NCBI GenBank assembly: GCA_036567965.1
Contig: DATCTN010000031.1
Span: forward strand, 310,001 to 374,000
Direction of reading: 5' to 3'
Source of the DNA: Candidatus Kryptoniota bacterium
Lineage (GTDB): Bacteria; Bacteroidota; Ignavibacteria; Kryptoniales; JAKASW01
DNA length: 64,000 nt
The notes under the pieces were generated by a model. That model made no database searches, had not been told where the DNA came from, and saw only the letters and a program-made list of their open reading frames with translations. The position numbers and the translations under genes are program-made. Of this stretch, positions 53,348-62,026 are shown one piece after another. The first letter of the stretch is position 1; the number at the start of each line of letters is the position of its first letter.

Positions 53348-54091
53348 TTAGTGGCCGCATCTTTCCAGAAGATGGAATCTAAAATCGAGGAGCACCTTTG
53401 AGAGCGGTTCGCAGACGCCGGCAGCTTGATGGGGATCGTAGTCGCCGTGAATGGCTGAAACCGGACATGAGATTCTCCGCCCCATCTCGAGAAGTGTTCC
53501 GCTGTCCCTCAGCACTTCGGCTTCCGCCCAGACGGATCTGTAAACACTCGATCGGAAGTCGACATTTTCCACTCCCATCTCGGGATCGAATGAATCAGCC
53601 TTGGTCATCAGCTCGCCGAATCTTCTGAAGCTGCCTGAAATCTCAGGATCGGGGACAGGATTTGCGATTCTATCCATGAGCTCTAAGGTCTCAAGTCTTT
53701 CCTTTTGCGACAAGCGACTCAATCTCAACTTTGTCAGATTGGAACTATATTTCTTTTCGAAAGCGCCGGCGCTGACAAGGATCAGCTTGCGCACCTCCCT
53801 GGAAAATCTACCGGTGAATATAAAACTCAACCATGCTCCCCATGAGTGGCCGATTAGAATAACGGGTCGGTAATCGCATCTCTCCTGAATATGATAGGAT
53901 AGTTCCTGGACTTGTGCTTGGATGGAATCCGAGCATAGGAGTGGCTCTATAATGCCGAACCGTTCCGCCAACTTTTCCGCAAGGTCAGACATATCGCCGA
54001 CAGCACCCGGGCCGCCGTGCACTACCACCACAGTAAACGGTTTCTTCCCGTATTCCCTGCAGGTCTCAGAGATCACGGCCGCAACTGACAA
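53348..54091 (-). CDS. Alpha/beta hydrolase, reading frame cut by an in-frame stop
   Basis: A cytosolic hydrolase of 247 residues: oxyanion loop VVVHGGPGAVGD, nucleophile Ser in IGHSWGAWL, Asp in AIHGDYDPHQ, catalytic His in the last residue of LLERCGH. The frame then meets TAA at 53348-53350, but continues for another 22 sense codons to TAG at 53279, beginning PWRE and ending AREIENS. Relatives read CGHTPWRE and continue with exactly such a terminal helix, so the TAA replaces a Thr codon. All catalytic residues come before the stop; only the final helix is missing. It may be a recent nonsense mutation, a sequence error or readthrough. The start is TTG 54091. Confidence 0.8.
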   Translation of the reverse strand: MSVAAVISETCREYGKKPFTVVVVHGGPGAVGDMSDLAEKLAERFGIIEPLLCSDSIQAQVQELSYHIQERCDYRPVILIGHSWGAWLSFIFTGRFSREVRKLILVSAGAFEKKYSSNLTKLRLSRLSQKERLETLELMDRIANPVPDPEISGSFRRFGELMTKADSFDPEMGVENVDFRSSVYRSVWAEAEVLRDSGTLLEMGRRISCPVSAIHGDYDPHQAAGVCEPLSKVLLDFRFHLLERCGH

Positions 54092-54241
54092 TTGATATGT
54101 TGTGAATTACTTCAATCGTTACCACGAATGATGTTAAACATCACCTGTGGAAGAGTCAAACTTCTGGTCAATCGCATTAATAACGCACGATGGTTTCCGG
54201 GCTGTAGACGAAGCGGCGGTCGGAGAATAATCCAACGGGTT

Positions 54242-55174
54242 TTAATTAGAACCCTCTTGATTCCTTAATGTGAAGGTGTACGCGCTCTCGGTCAAACCCG
54301 ATTTCGGGATAACTCGGATAACCTGAAAAATGAGAGAGTCGCTTGAAGTAATGCACCTGACATAGTGGAAGAATTTTCCTTGATCGCTTCCTGTGTACAG
54401 ATCTTTCTCAACCGGTTTTGATCTCTCGTCTTGAAACACGCCGCCCCCTCCTCCAATGACAAGGAAGTCCTTTCCGTTTAGCTGAAAATGCTCGAACCGG
54501 TGCGCGTGGCCGGAGACGAAGAGTACCGATTTGCGCGAGCTGAAAAAAGCGGGAAGAAAATATTTTCGAACATCGTTCGAGCCGGAGACCGCGGCGCTGT
54601 TTGTGTGTGGAGGATGGTGGTCGACGCTTATTACGAATCGAATTGCCGTATCAGACTCGCACGTCTTAAGAGCGTAGGAATACCAGGATTCCTCTGCTGC
54701 AATTTCACTTTTCTTCAGCCGGTCAAAGTTTGAATTGAGAATTACTATCGCGACGGGTCCGAACTGGTGCATTGAATAATCGGAAGAACTTTCGGGGACA
54801 TATTTCTTGAAGAACTTCATAGCTTCAGAAGGGAGGAAATAGTAATCATGGTTGCCTTTTGCTGAAACGAAAGGAATTCTTCTCGAATGAAGTGTGTCAA
54901 GAAAAGGCAATACAGGAAGCCATTGTTTTCTTGAGGAGCCATATCCGGTTATGTCGCCGGCGTGAATGACTGCTTCGACGTTCTTCTCATCGAGAATATC
55001 TGCTAGGATCATCTGAGTGGCGCGTTCATTGTCCGAGTAATTGGGATACAGACGCTCGAAGGGGAGCGGTGACTGGGTGTCGGAAACAAAAATGAGCACG
55101 GACTGTGTCGAACCAGTCTGCGCCATTGAGATCGCAGGCATAACGAAGGCGAGGAGCAAAATTCTTAGTCGCAT
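54242..55174 (-). CDS. Secreted calcineurin-like metallophosphoesterase
   Basis: A 310-residue exported phosphoesterase. Signal peptide about 1-18 (ISMAQT). The two-metal site motifs appear in order: LIFVSDTQSP (first Asp), VIHAGDITGYG (second Asp), AKGNHDYYF (Asn-His), VDHHPPHT (His) and VSGHAHRFEH (last His pair). Such enzymes hydrolyse phosphomonoesters, phosphodiesters or nucleotides outside or in the periplasm. It lies 19 bases downstream of the TIR-domain gene and is probably co-transcribed with it. The substrate is unknown. Confidence 0.92.
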   Translation of the reverse strand: MRLRILLLAFVMPAISMAQTGSTQSVLIFVSDTQSPLPFERLYPNYSDNERATQMILADILDEKNVEAVIHAGDITGYGSSRKQWLPVLPFLDTLHSRRIPFVSAKGNHDYYFLPSEAMKFFKKYVPESSSDYSMHQFGPVAIVILNSNFDRLKKSEIAAEESWYSYALKTCESDTAIRFVISVDHHPPHTNSAAVSGSNDVRKYFLPAFFSSRKSVLFVSGHAHRFEHFQLNGKDFLVIGGGGGVFQDERSKPVEKDLYTGSDQGKFFHYVRCITSSDSLIFQVIRVIPKSGLTESAYTFTLRNQEGSN

Positions 55175-55193
55175 CGGGTAGTCCGGATCCCCG

Positions 55194-55844
55194 CTAAGAC
55201 CTCGTCTTCTCGTACGACCTTAACAAAGCCTCATCTGCTTTCCCACTATTCCGTTTAAGGAAAATGTCAAGTTGTCTCCGGGCGCCGAATGACCGGCGAA
55301 TCTGTGAATTATCCACCGCTGCTCTGAAGACATCGTTTACCTGCCTGCTGTTGTAACCTGCAAAATCGTTCAGGAGGGTTGCTCTTTCTTTTGCTTCTTC
55401 GAATGTGTCTGAACGCGAGAAAGAGTGTATCAGGCCATCGAGGAACCGCTTCCGAAAGCTCGTGTTCTTGTGTATGACCCTCGCAATCCCGGCGCATGAC
55501 CTGGCGATATTCTCAGTCCGGAAATTGAAAGCCTGGTATCTTGACAGGAAACCGAAAGGGTCGATGTCAACTTTAAGTGACACAATGAATGTCCCGCTTG
55601 CTACCGCAACACCGCATTCCTGGGCAGTCCACTTGGAAGTTGTGAATTTTCCGGTAAGGAGAGGAAGAAATATGTCTGTCTTTTTCAGTTCCGATAGAAT
55701 ACGGCTCTGCCATTCTTCCGCAGGCTCTATGTCCTCGTGCGCAAGAAAGACATCAAGTCCGTATTCCTTGAGGGAAGTCTTGATCTCGCCTGCAATCTTT
55801 TTGTCTGAAGAATGATAACTCAGAAATAATTTCAATCCGCTCAC
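55194..55844 (-). CDS. TIR-domain protein with C-terminal helical domain
   Basis: A cytosolic 216-residue protein with an N-terminal TIR domain (about 1-130): KLFLSYHSSDKKIAGEIKTSL (BB-loop region after it, DVFLAHEDIEPAEEW) and SKWTAQECGVAVA, in which Glu76 matches the catalytic Glu of NAD-cleaving TIR domains. The remaining 85 residues are helical and match nothing I know. Bacterial TIR proteins often act in anti-phage defence by destroying NAD or making cyclic ADP-ribose signals, usually with a sensor partner; none is obvious here. The start is GTG 55844. A secreted phosphoesterase gene follows 19 bases later. Confidence 0.88.
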   Translation of the reverse strand: MSGLKLFLSYHSSDKKIAGEIKTSLKEYGLDVFLAHEDIEPAEEWQSRILSELKKTDIFLPLLTGKFTTSKWTAQECGVAVASGTFIVSLKVDIDPFGFLSRYQAFNFRTENIARSCAGIARVIHKNTSFRKRFLDGLIHSFSRSDTFEEAKERATLLNDFAGYNSRQVNDVFRAAVDNSQIRRSFGARRQLDIFLKRNSGKADEALLRSYEKTRS

Positions 55845-55912
55845 GTGTCGCTAATCCCATTGTTCCCGCGTTACTCGCGAAGACGCTTCGCTTGCATCAC
55901 TTTTGCTGACTT

Positions 55913-56341
55913 TCATTTCTTTTCGCGCTCCATGAACATCCAGCGGTGTCCTTCGATATCCTCAACTCTATATCGACGGCCGGGGAAGTCACCTTCCGGC
56001 TCGGTGAGTATTCTCGCGCTTTCCTGTTTCGCGCGCCGGTAATGCGCGTCCACGTCTTCGACATAAACAAGAACACCGTCGACAATCCATGGTACTGTCG
56101 CCCACGTTCTCGCCGTGTCGCAATGCTCGCGATGATGACGCGGACTTTCGTAATCTCGGGTCGGTGTGGCCAACATTATTACTCCCGAGCCGGTGTCCAT
56201 CTCGCCGTGGTCCATTCTACCGTCCGGCGCGAAGTGCCGCGTTCGTTCCTTGAAACCAAATGCTCTTGCGAGCCAGTCAAGCGCGGCGGGGCCGTCCTCG
56301 TAAGCAACCATCGGGATGACTCCTGGATAATTGTCGGACAT
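55913..56341 (-). CDS. VOC-family protein (PhnB/glyoxalase-like)
   Basis: A 142-residue protein of the VOC superfamily. Start ATG 56341 follows AGGAG six bases upstream; an ATG two codons earlier also exists. Family features are VIPMVAYEDGPAALDWLARAFGFKE, HGEMDTGSGVIMLATP, VYVEDVDAHYRRAKQ and the closing FPGRRYRVEDIEGHRWMFME with the metal-binding Glu. This type is often annotated as glyoxalase- or bleomycin-resistance-like or PhnB-like without proven activity. It precedes an OsmC gene in reverse order, but no clear operon function emerges. Confidence 0.9.
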   Translation of the reverse strand: MSDNYPGVIPMVAYEDGPAALDWLARAFGFKERTRHFAPDGRMDHGEMDTGSGVIMLATPTRDYESPRHHREHCDTARTWATVPWIVDGVLVYVEDVDAHYRRAKQESARILTEPEGDFPGRRYRVEDIEGHRWMFMEREKK

Positions 56342-56365
56342 CTGCATCTCCTTTCCACCTTCGGT

Positions 56366-56785
56366 TCATTGAACCGAGACCGCCTCAAAACGACCCGGCG
56401 ACATCTGCGTTTTGGCCCGAAGTGTATTGTGTATCTCTGCCGCTGTGTCTGTGTACTTCATCAGTTCTAATATATCCTCTTCGCTCGCGTGAGCGCGTAC
56501 CTTGGCATCGTATGTAACGTTCTTCGCCGGTTCGCCCTCCGCACCGAAATCGCCGGTCACACTTACTTCCACGCCTTCGACCTTCATGCCCTTTTTTGCC
56601 GCCTCCCGGTAAATGTCGTTGCAATAGCACGTGGCAAGCGCGAGGAAAAGAAACTCGCCACCGTTTACGCTCGAGCCAAAACTGTTTGACTTCGGCGGAA
56701 CATCTAGCGCGCGCGCGTTCTCGTTTGTCTTTAAGCTGACCTCGTGGATTCCTGAGCTGTTTTTTATTTGAGCGGTCATCTTCAT
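56366..56785 (-). CDS. OsmC-family peroxiredoxin-like protein
   Basis: A 139-residue OsmC/Ohr-type protein. Start ATG 56785 follows GGGAGG; a longer frame to 56815 is not supported. The conserved NSFGSSVNGGEFLFLALATCYCNDIYREAAKKGMKVEGVEV segment holds the Cys of the second active-site position; the first, found in Ohr, is not clearly in place. The family reduces organic hydroperoxides or has an unknown role in stress. It is followed downstream on the minus strand by a VOC gene. Confidence 0.88.
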   Translation of the reverse strand: MKMTAQIKNSSGIHEVSLKTNENARALDVPPKSNSFGSSVNGGEFLFLALATCYCNDIYREAAKKGMKVEGVEVSVTGDFGAEGEPAKNVTYDAKVRAHASEEDILELMKYTDTAAEIHNTLRAKTQMSPGRFEAVSVQ

Positions 56786-56903
56786 TCGAAGGACCTCCCG
56801 AAGTTTGAAATACAAATGTAGGACGCCGTTGGAACGACCGGGCAGCCTACGCGATTAGCACGGCCTGATGTAACGTCAGGCTCGATACGATCGCGACTAC
56901 TGG

Positions 56904-58391
56904 CTAAGCGTTTTTCTCGCTGTCAGGATTCTTCCTCAAATTCTTCCAGAGATAATAAGCAGGAATTCCGCAGAGGACGATTATTACACCCGGCCACGTA
57001 TAGCGCGGTTTGAAAATGAGCAGATCGACCGCAATCGCAGCGGCAACGATAATGTACAAGCCGGGTACAACCGGGTAGCCGAAAGCTTTATACGGCCGTT
57101 CGGTATCAGGCCGCTTCTTCCTGAGTACGAATATCGCGGAGATGGTGAGTATGAAGAAAATGAGGACAGCGAAAATCACGTAGTCGAGTAGATCGCTGTA
57201 CGTGCCGGACAGACATAGAAGACTCGCCCAGATTCCCTGTACGACAAGTGCGATACCGGGCACAGACTTCGAATTAAGTCTTCCGGCTCCACTAAAGAAT
57301 ACCTTGTCTCTTGCCATCGCGTAGTAGACTCTCGGTCCGGCAAGTATCAGGCCGTTATTGCAGCCGAACGTCGAAATCATTATTAGGATCGCCATGATTA
57401 TCGCGGCCGGAGCGCCAAATACCATCGCTGCTGCTGCAGTTCCAACTCTGTCGTCCGCCGCGAACTGGATCCCCTGTGCGAGTACTCCATGACCTTCCGA
57501 TGATCCGATCAAAGGAAGTGAGAAGATATAGGCAACGTTCGCGAGGAGGTAAAGTATTGACACTGTCAGTGTACCTAAGAGGAGACTGAGTGGAATCGTC
57601 TTCTTCGGATTGACGACTTCTCCTGCAGCGTACGTAATGTCGTACCACGCGTCGCTTGAAAAGAGGGATCCCACCATCGCGACGCCGATTGCTGCGAGAA
57701 GCATGGGACCGGAGAGAGATTCGATGAGAACGATCTTTCCGCCTTCCATGTGCGTCCACGATGCACTCCAAAAGTTCGCAAGATTTTGCGCGACAGCTCC
57801 GGCGTTCCTTCCGATAAAGATGCCGAGCAAGATGAGTCCGATCAGCGCGGCGGTTTTAGTAATCGTAAAAATGTTCTGAAGAATTTTTCCCTGTCGGATA
57901 CCGTTAGCGTTGATAAACGTGAGAAGCGCTATGCTCGCTATTGCGAGGAGCTGGCCGGCTGAAATCTTCAACGAGCCGACTGCGAGAATTACGTTCGAGT
58001 CACTGAACCATGGAATGAGGACGGCCGTAAACTTTGCGAATGCGACCGCGACAGCTGCGATCGTTCCTGTCTGTATGACGAGGAAGAGCGTCCATCCGTA
58101 TAAGAATCCCGTAAGAGGATTATATGCTTCGCGAAGGTAAGCGTACTGTCCGCCGACATGCGGCATCATGCCGGCGAGCTCGCCATAACTCAGCGCACCG
58201 ATCACCGTCACGGCTCCGGTGATGATCCAGACAAGGAGCAAGTAGCCGGGAGAGCCTACCGTTCTCGCGATGTCGGCGCTCACGATGAAAATCCCCGATC
58301 CGATCATCGACCCGATCACAATCATAGTAGAGTCGAGAAGTTTCAGCTCGCGCTTAAACTCCTTCTGAGGAAGAGGATCTACCGCGCTCAT
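56904..58391 (-). CDS. APC-family amino acid permease
   Basis: An amino acid/polyamine/organocation transporter of 495 residues with about 12 membrane spans. The N-terminus MIVIGSMIGSGIFIVSADIAR contains the GSGIF motif of transmembrane helix 1, and helix 6 has SLFSSDAWYDITYAAGEV. The start ATG 58391 follows GAGG six bases upstream; ATG 58403 is the alternative. It resembles LAT-like (serine/threonine or neutral amino acid) exchangers; the substrate is not certain. It is separated from the next APC gene by a repeat-rich gap. Confidence 0.9.
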   Translation of the reverse strand: MSAVDPLPQKEFKRELKLLDSTMIVIGSMIGSGIFIVSADIARTVGSPGYLLLVWIITGAVTVIGALSYGELAGMMPHVGGQYAYLREAYNPLTGFLYGWTLFLVIQTGTIAAVAVAFAKFTAVLIPWFSDSNVILAVGSLKISAGQLLAIASIALLTFINANGIRQGKILQNIFTITKTAALIGLILLGIFIGRNAGAVAQNLANFWSASWTHMEGGKIVLIESLSGPMLLAAIGVAMVGSLFSSDAWYDITYAAGEVVNPKKTIPLSLLLGTLTVSILYLLANVAYIFSLPLIGSSEGHGVLAQGIQFAADDRVGTAAAAMVFGAPAAIIMAILIMISTFGCNNGLILAGPRVYYAMARDKVFFSGAGRLNSKSVPGIALVVQGIWASLLCLSGTYSDLLDYVIFAVLIFFILTISAIFVLRKKRPDTERPYKAFGYPVVPGLYIIVAAAIAVDLLIFKPRYTWPGVIIVLCGIPAYYLWKNLRKNPDSEKNA

Positions 58392-58439
58392 ATTACGCCT
58401 CATCGGTGATTAATTGAACGGGAAACTGAGACCAGCGAT

Positions 58440-58590
58440 TAAATACTAAATCTAAAGCGCTAAAGTCCAAACAAAATCAAAATTCAAATGACAGAAATAT
58501 GAAACGCAAGGTGTTTTGGATCTTACCGTTTAAGAATTTGAGTTTGTCTATGATTTGGAAAATCGGATTTAGAGTTTATCACTCCGAATT
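58440..58590. repeat. A/T-rich degenerate short-period element with inverted arms
   Basis: The left arm consists of CTAAA, CCAAAC, AAATCAAAATTC-type words and the right arm of TTTAAGAATTTGAG and GATTTGG-type words, so the arms are roughly complementary around a centre near 58500-58520. It forms an imperfect long palindrome in the spacer between two permease genes. No gene is present. Confidence 0.45.
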
Positions 58591-58601
58591 TCTCCCTCGC
58601 C

Positions 58602-60149
58602 TCAGTTTGATTTATGCAGCGCTGCTCTCACTTTGCTGTGGTTTCGACCATACAGGAAATATATCAGTAGACCCACAATCAGCCAGACGACGAGCCGGAT
58701 CCATGTATCGATCGGAAGGCTGAGCATCAAGAGACCCGAAACGACTATTCCCATTATCGGAACGAACGGTACCCATGGAGTTTTGAACGGCCGCGGAATT
58801 TCAGGTCTCCTCCTGCGAAGGATCCACACGCCTGCGCTAACAATTACAAAAGCGAGAAGAGTTCCGATACTTACAAGTTCACCAAGAAGATCGATCGGTA
58901 TTAACGCGGCGAATATCGCCACAAACGCGCCTACCACCATCGTAGAGATCCACGGTGTGCGAAACTTCGGGTGAACTTTACTCGCCCACTTCGGGAGAAG
59001 ACCGTCATTGGACATGGAGTAAAACACCCGCGACTGCCCGAGGAGCATGACGAGCATTACCGTCGCAAGGCCGAAGATCGCGCCAACTTTTACCAGGAGG
59101 CTTCCCCATCTTACACCTGTGGCGTCGATCCCGATCGCGACCGGATCGGAAACATTCAGGCTCGTATATGGGACGATGGCCGTCAGCAACCCGGATACGA
59201 CTATATATAGGATTGTGCAGATGATCAGAGATCCCATTATGCCGATTGGCATGTCTTTCTGAGGGTTTTTGGCTTCCTGGGCTGCGGTGGATACAGCATC
59301 AAAGCCTATATACGCGAAGAAAATTACGCTTGCCGCTCTCGCAATTCCCGACCAGCCGTATTTGCCGAACTCGCCCGCGTTTGGAGGAATGAACGGCTTC
59401 CAGTTCACTTTGATGGTCGTGTCAGGATGCTGAATAACAAACGCGCCTGCAATCGCGATGAACACCAGTACGATCGCGACTTTTACAATCACGATGGTAG
59501 TATTGAAATTTGCCGACTCTTTAATTCCGATCACGAGAATTATAGTCACACCTATAATGCCTATTGCGGCGAGAATGTTGAATTGAGCTGCAAGATGCGG
59601 AAGAGTCATCGGATCTATATGCATTGAAGCGAGACTGTCTTTCACGCGAGCAAGCCTCTCCCAGTGTCCATTGAACATTACCATCATCTCACCGTGCGCG
59701 CCGGATAATTGCGGCGGAAGAAAAATGCCAAAGTCCCCGAGCAAGCTAAGCAGATATCCGCTCCAACCGGAAGCGACAGTTGCCGCACCGAAAGCGTATT
59801 CAAGTATCAAATCCCACCCGATTATCCACGCGAATATTTCTCCGAGGGTCGCATAACCGTAAGTGTAAGCCGAGCCGGCAATCGGGATAAGGGACGCAAA
59901 TTCGGCGTAACAAAGACCCGCGAAGACGCACGCGGTTGCGGCAAGCACGAACGAAAGGACGATTGCAGGTCCGGCATACTTTGCCGCCGCTGCTCCGGTC
60001 AAAACAAATATCCCTGCGCCTATGATTGCACCAATGCCGAGAGTTGTGAGGTTGAGCGGTCCCAGGGATCGTTTCAGCCCGTGCTCGGTGTCGGTCGTCT
60101 CCTTGAGTATTTGGTCGATTGGTTTTGTGGCGAGAAGCTCTGATGCCAT
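58602..60149 (-). CDS. Cationic amino acid transporter-like APC permease
   Basis: A 515-residue, about 12-14-span APC transporter of the CAT/YfnA group. The start ATG 60149 is preceded by GGAGG at 4 bases, and its A overlaps the TAA stop of bioY (TAATG); a long upstream frame is not supported. Family features are LGPLNLTTLGIGAIIGAGIFVLTG, CYAEFASLIPIAGSAYTYGYATLGEIFAWIIGWDL, FFAYIGFDAVSTAAQEAKNPQ. Members carry basic or neutral amino acids. It is transcribed with bioY. Confidence 0.93.
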   Translation of the reverse strand: MASELLATKPIDQILKETTDTEHGLKRSLGPLNLTTLGIGAIIGAGIFVLTGAAAAKYAGPAIVLSFVLAATACVFAGLCYAEFASLIPIAGSAYTYGYATLGEIFAWIIGWDLILEYAFGAATVASGWSGYLLSLLGDFGIFLPPQLSGAHGEMMVMFNGHWERLARVKDSLASMHIDPMTLPHLAAQFNILAAIGIIGVTIILVIGIKESANFNTTIVIVKVAIVLVFIAIAGAFVIQHPDTTIKVNWKPFIPPNAGEFGKYGWSGIARAASVIFFAYIGFDAVSTAAQEAKNPQKDMPIGIMGSLIICTILYIVVSGLLTAIVPYTSLNVSDPVAIGIDATGVRWGSLLVKVGAIFGLATVMLVMLLGQSRVFYSMSNDGLLPKWASKVHPKFRTPWISTMVVGAFVAIFAALIPIDLLGELVSIGTLLAFVIVSAGVWILRRRRPEIPRPFKTPWVPFVPIMGIVVSGLLMLSLPIDTWIRLVVWLIVGLLIYFLYGRNHSKVRAALHKSN

Positions 60150-60727
60150 TATTCCTCCGGTTGAATTTGTTTGAAACGCGGACTGAGTGTGCGGTATATC
60201 GCGACAGCGGAAACAAGCTTGACTAAATCCCAGTATGAGAAAATCAGAAAGCCCTGAGTGACTGAGACCTGCCAGTTGTGAAAGACCGCAGCATTTAAAT
60301 ACACCGTGCCGCACGTGAAAATTATAAGGAACCCCGCGAACATGGAGATGACCGTCCATGCAAGCGACGGACTATAATCGATGATAACGCCAACGACGAG
60401 CGCGCTGATCACGAAACCAAAAAGGTAACCCGCGGTCGATCCAAAAAGAATCGGAAGTCCTGCGCCGGCTCCGGCGAATATCGGAATCCCCGCTGCACCG
60501 ATGAGAAGATAGAGGAGCATGCTTATCATCCCGTTGCGCCACCCGAGAAATGCACCGGACAGTACTACGAAAAGTGTCTGAAGAGTAAACGGGACCGGCT
60601 CATGTGGAATGTAAACTTTTGCGCCGATTGTCGTAAGAGCTGTGAAGAGAAGAATGCTCTTTATCTGATCCAGCTCACTGGCGACGTCCGTATCGACAGC
60701 CCTGATTGATTCAATACTGTACTTCAT
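60149..60727 (-). CDS. bioY: BioY-family biotin transporter (S component)
   Basis: The membrane-embedded biotin-binding subunit of an energy-coupling-factor transporter or a stand-alone biotin carrier. The 192-residue protein has about six membrane helices and the family patterns IPHEPVPFTLQTLFVVLSGAFLGWRNG (biotin-binding), GAAGIPIFAGAGAGLPILFGSTAGYLFGF and a long C-terminal helix. No ECF ATPase (bioM or bioN) lies nearby, and no biotin operator is evident upstream. Its stop overlaps the start of an amino acid permease. The ribosome site is GAGGAG. Confidence 0.93.
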   Translation of the reverse strand: MKYSIESIRAVDTDVASELDQIKSILLFTALTTIGAKVYIPHEPVPFTLQTLFVVLSGAFLGWRNGMISMLLYLLIGAAGIPIFAGAGAGLPILFGSTAGYLFGFVISALVVGVIIDYSPSLAWTVISMFAGFLIIFTCGTVYLNAAVFHNWQVSVTQGFLIFSYWDLVKLVSAVAIYRTLSPRFKQIQPEE

Positions 60728-61027
60728 TTTCTCCTCTGCTTTTAATCCCTTCCGGGTCTGACAGGCAGCCGCAAATTAGTACTACCGCAGGCCGTAGGAA
60801 TATTTCCCGAGTCGCACGGGAATTACGACAGTTCTTCGCATGGAGCGAGACGCTGCTGAGAGCTCTTTAGACTGGTTTGTGAGAAAACTCATCCGCGAAG
60901 GGTCTATAGTCATTAAGCAAAAAAATATAACCTCACCTGTTGAGAATCAAGATTTTGCCGACCGGCGATATGCTGGTCTTTCAGGCAAACGGTGTTTTTT
61001 TGATGCAAGACCGGAATTCGACAATTG
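60728..61027. other. Divergent spacer between bioY and the 61.1-kb gene
   Basis: No recognised gene; a short plus-strand frame (60840-61031) has no family features. No biotin operator or riboswitch was recognised. The palindromic ACAATTGT near 61021 lies just ahead of the next gene's promoter. Confidence 0.4.
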
Positions 61028-61056
61028 TTGACGCCAGAAACTTTGTTCGTTAAATT
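61028..61056 (+). promoter_or_regulatory. Candidate promoter
   Basis: TTGACG (61028-61033), 17 bases, TAAATT (61051-61056). The start codon at 61092 has an AAAGGAG site between. Confidence 0.6.
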
Positions 61057-61091
61057 GTCGCGTCGTTAGGAGAACACAAAAGGAGAAGGAT

Positions 61092-61751
61092 ATGTTCATT
61101 GGACATTTCGGAGTCGGGTTTGCCGCAAAAAGGGTTGACAGCAGACCCTCTCTCGGCACAATGTTTCTGGCCGCTCAACTCCTCGATGTCCTTTGGCCTG
61201 TATTCCTGCTTCTGGGCATAGAGCGCGTCCGGATCGCACCCGTCAACGACGCATTTCTCACATTGCATTTTACCTACTATCCATTCTCCCACAGCCTGCT
61301 CGCTTCTATTGTATGGTCGCTCCTGTTCGCTTTCGCGTACTATCTGATCAGGAAAAATATGAGGGGATCAATTGTTCTTGGGCTGCTTGTGTTTAGCCAC
61401 TGGATCCTCGATTTTCTTACTCACATTCCCGATCTCCCGCTCTATCCCGGTAGCGAAGTCAAAGTGGGACTCGGAATGTGGAACTCCACGGTTCTGACGA
61501 TCGTCGTCGAAGGATTTATTTTCGTTGCGGGTGCATGGATCTATATTGCCTCGACAAAATCGAAAAATCTCAGAGGGAAACTTGCGCTATGGGGACTCTT
61601 GCTTTTTCTCGGTCTTGCTTACGCATCGGATCTTATGAGTCCACCCCCTCCTTCAACCGAGGCGCTCGCAATTGTAGGGATCTTCATGTGGCTTCTCGTC
61701 GCGTGGGCGTATTGGATAGACAGGAATAGAATCACCAAAGTCTCATCTTGA
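61092..61751 (+). CDS. Membrane-bound metal-dependent hydrolase-like protein (DUF457/YdjM-like)
   Basis: A polytopic membrane protein of 219 residues with about six spans. Histidines and acids at the membrane surface fit the DUF457 pattern: GHFGVGF at the start (His5), AAQLLDVLWP with Asp, FTYYPFSHSLLAS, and SHWILDFLTHIPDLP. Proteins of this group are often called membrane-bound metal-dependent hydrolases, but none has a settled function in this form. It is monocistronic with its own promoter and AAAGGAG site. Confidence 0.8.
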   Translation: MFIGHFGVGFAAKRVDSRPSLGTMFLAAQLLDVLWPVFLLLGIERVRIAPVNDAFLTLHFTYYPFSHSLLASIVWSLLFAFAYYLIRKNMRGSIVLGLLVFSHWILDFLTHIPDLPLYPGSEVKVGLGMWNSTVLTIVVEGFIFVAGAWIYIASTKSKNLRGKLALWGLLLFLGLAYASDLMSPPPPSTEALAIVGIFMWLLVAWAYWIDRNRITKVSS

Positions 61752-61789
61752 CCGTTTAATCCGGCGGTTGGATATGGGAAAGGGATCTC

Positions 61790-62026
61790 GTGGCGAGGAA
61801 TAATCCGTCTTCCAGCAAAACATTCGGCGAGTCGAACGTTCTGGCGTTTCGTCTGCGGCGTCATCGCCTTCTGGGACAGCACAAGGCCGGTCTTTCCCAA
61901 GTCGTAAGCGATGCATGCGGCCTGCAGGCTCAGGTGTTGAGCTCGACTTATTTGCAGATGTCGTTAATGTCCGATCGGATGTCGAAAGTCCTCGGTTACG
62001 AAATTGATGTGGAGATTTCAAACTGA
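61790..62026 (+). pseudogene. N-terminal remnant of an AlkZ/YcaQ-type winged-helix DNA glycosylase
   Basis: The frame from GTG 61790 has 78 codons. LAFRLRRHRLLG, LSQVVSDACGLQAQVLSSTYLQMSLMSDRM closely follows the opening segment of the YcaQ/AlkZ family, which continues for roughly 300 more residues in intact proteins. Here it ends SKVLGYEIDVEISN with TGA, and no family continuation is visible in any frame. The TGA overlaps the likely CTG start of the endonuclease III gene. A deletion probably joined the two; whether a short product is made is unknown. The family match is from memory of the motif. Confidence 0.6.

Noticed and set aside
54242-55844. TIR plus phosphoesterase as a known defence system
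   Set aside because: The phosphoesterase has a signal peptide, so it would not act on cytosolic TIR products; no known system has this pair.
60149-60359. N-terminal extension of the APC permease back to 60359
   Set aside because: It lies inside bioY in another frame; ATG 60149 has GGAGG and starts with family sequence.
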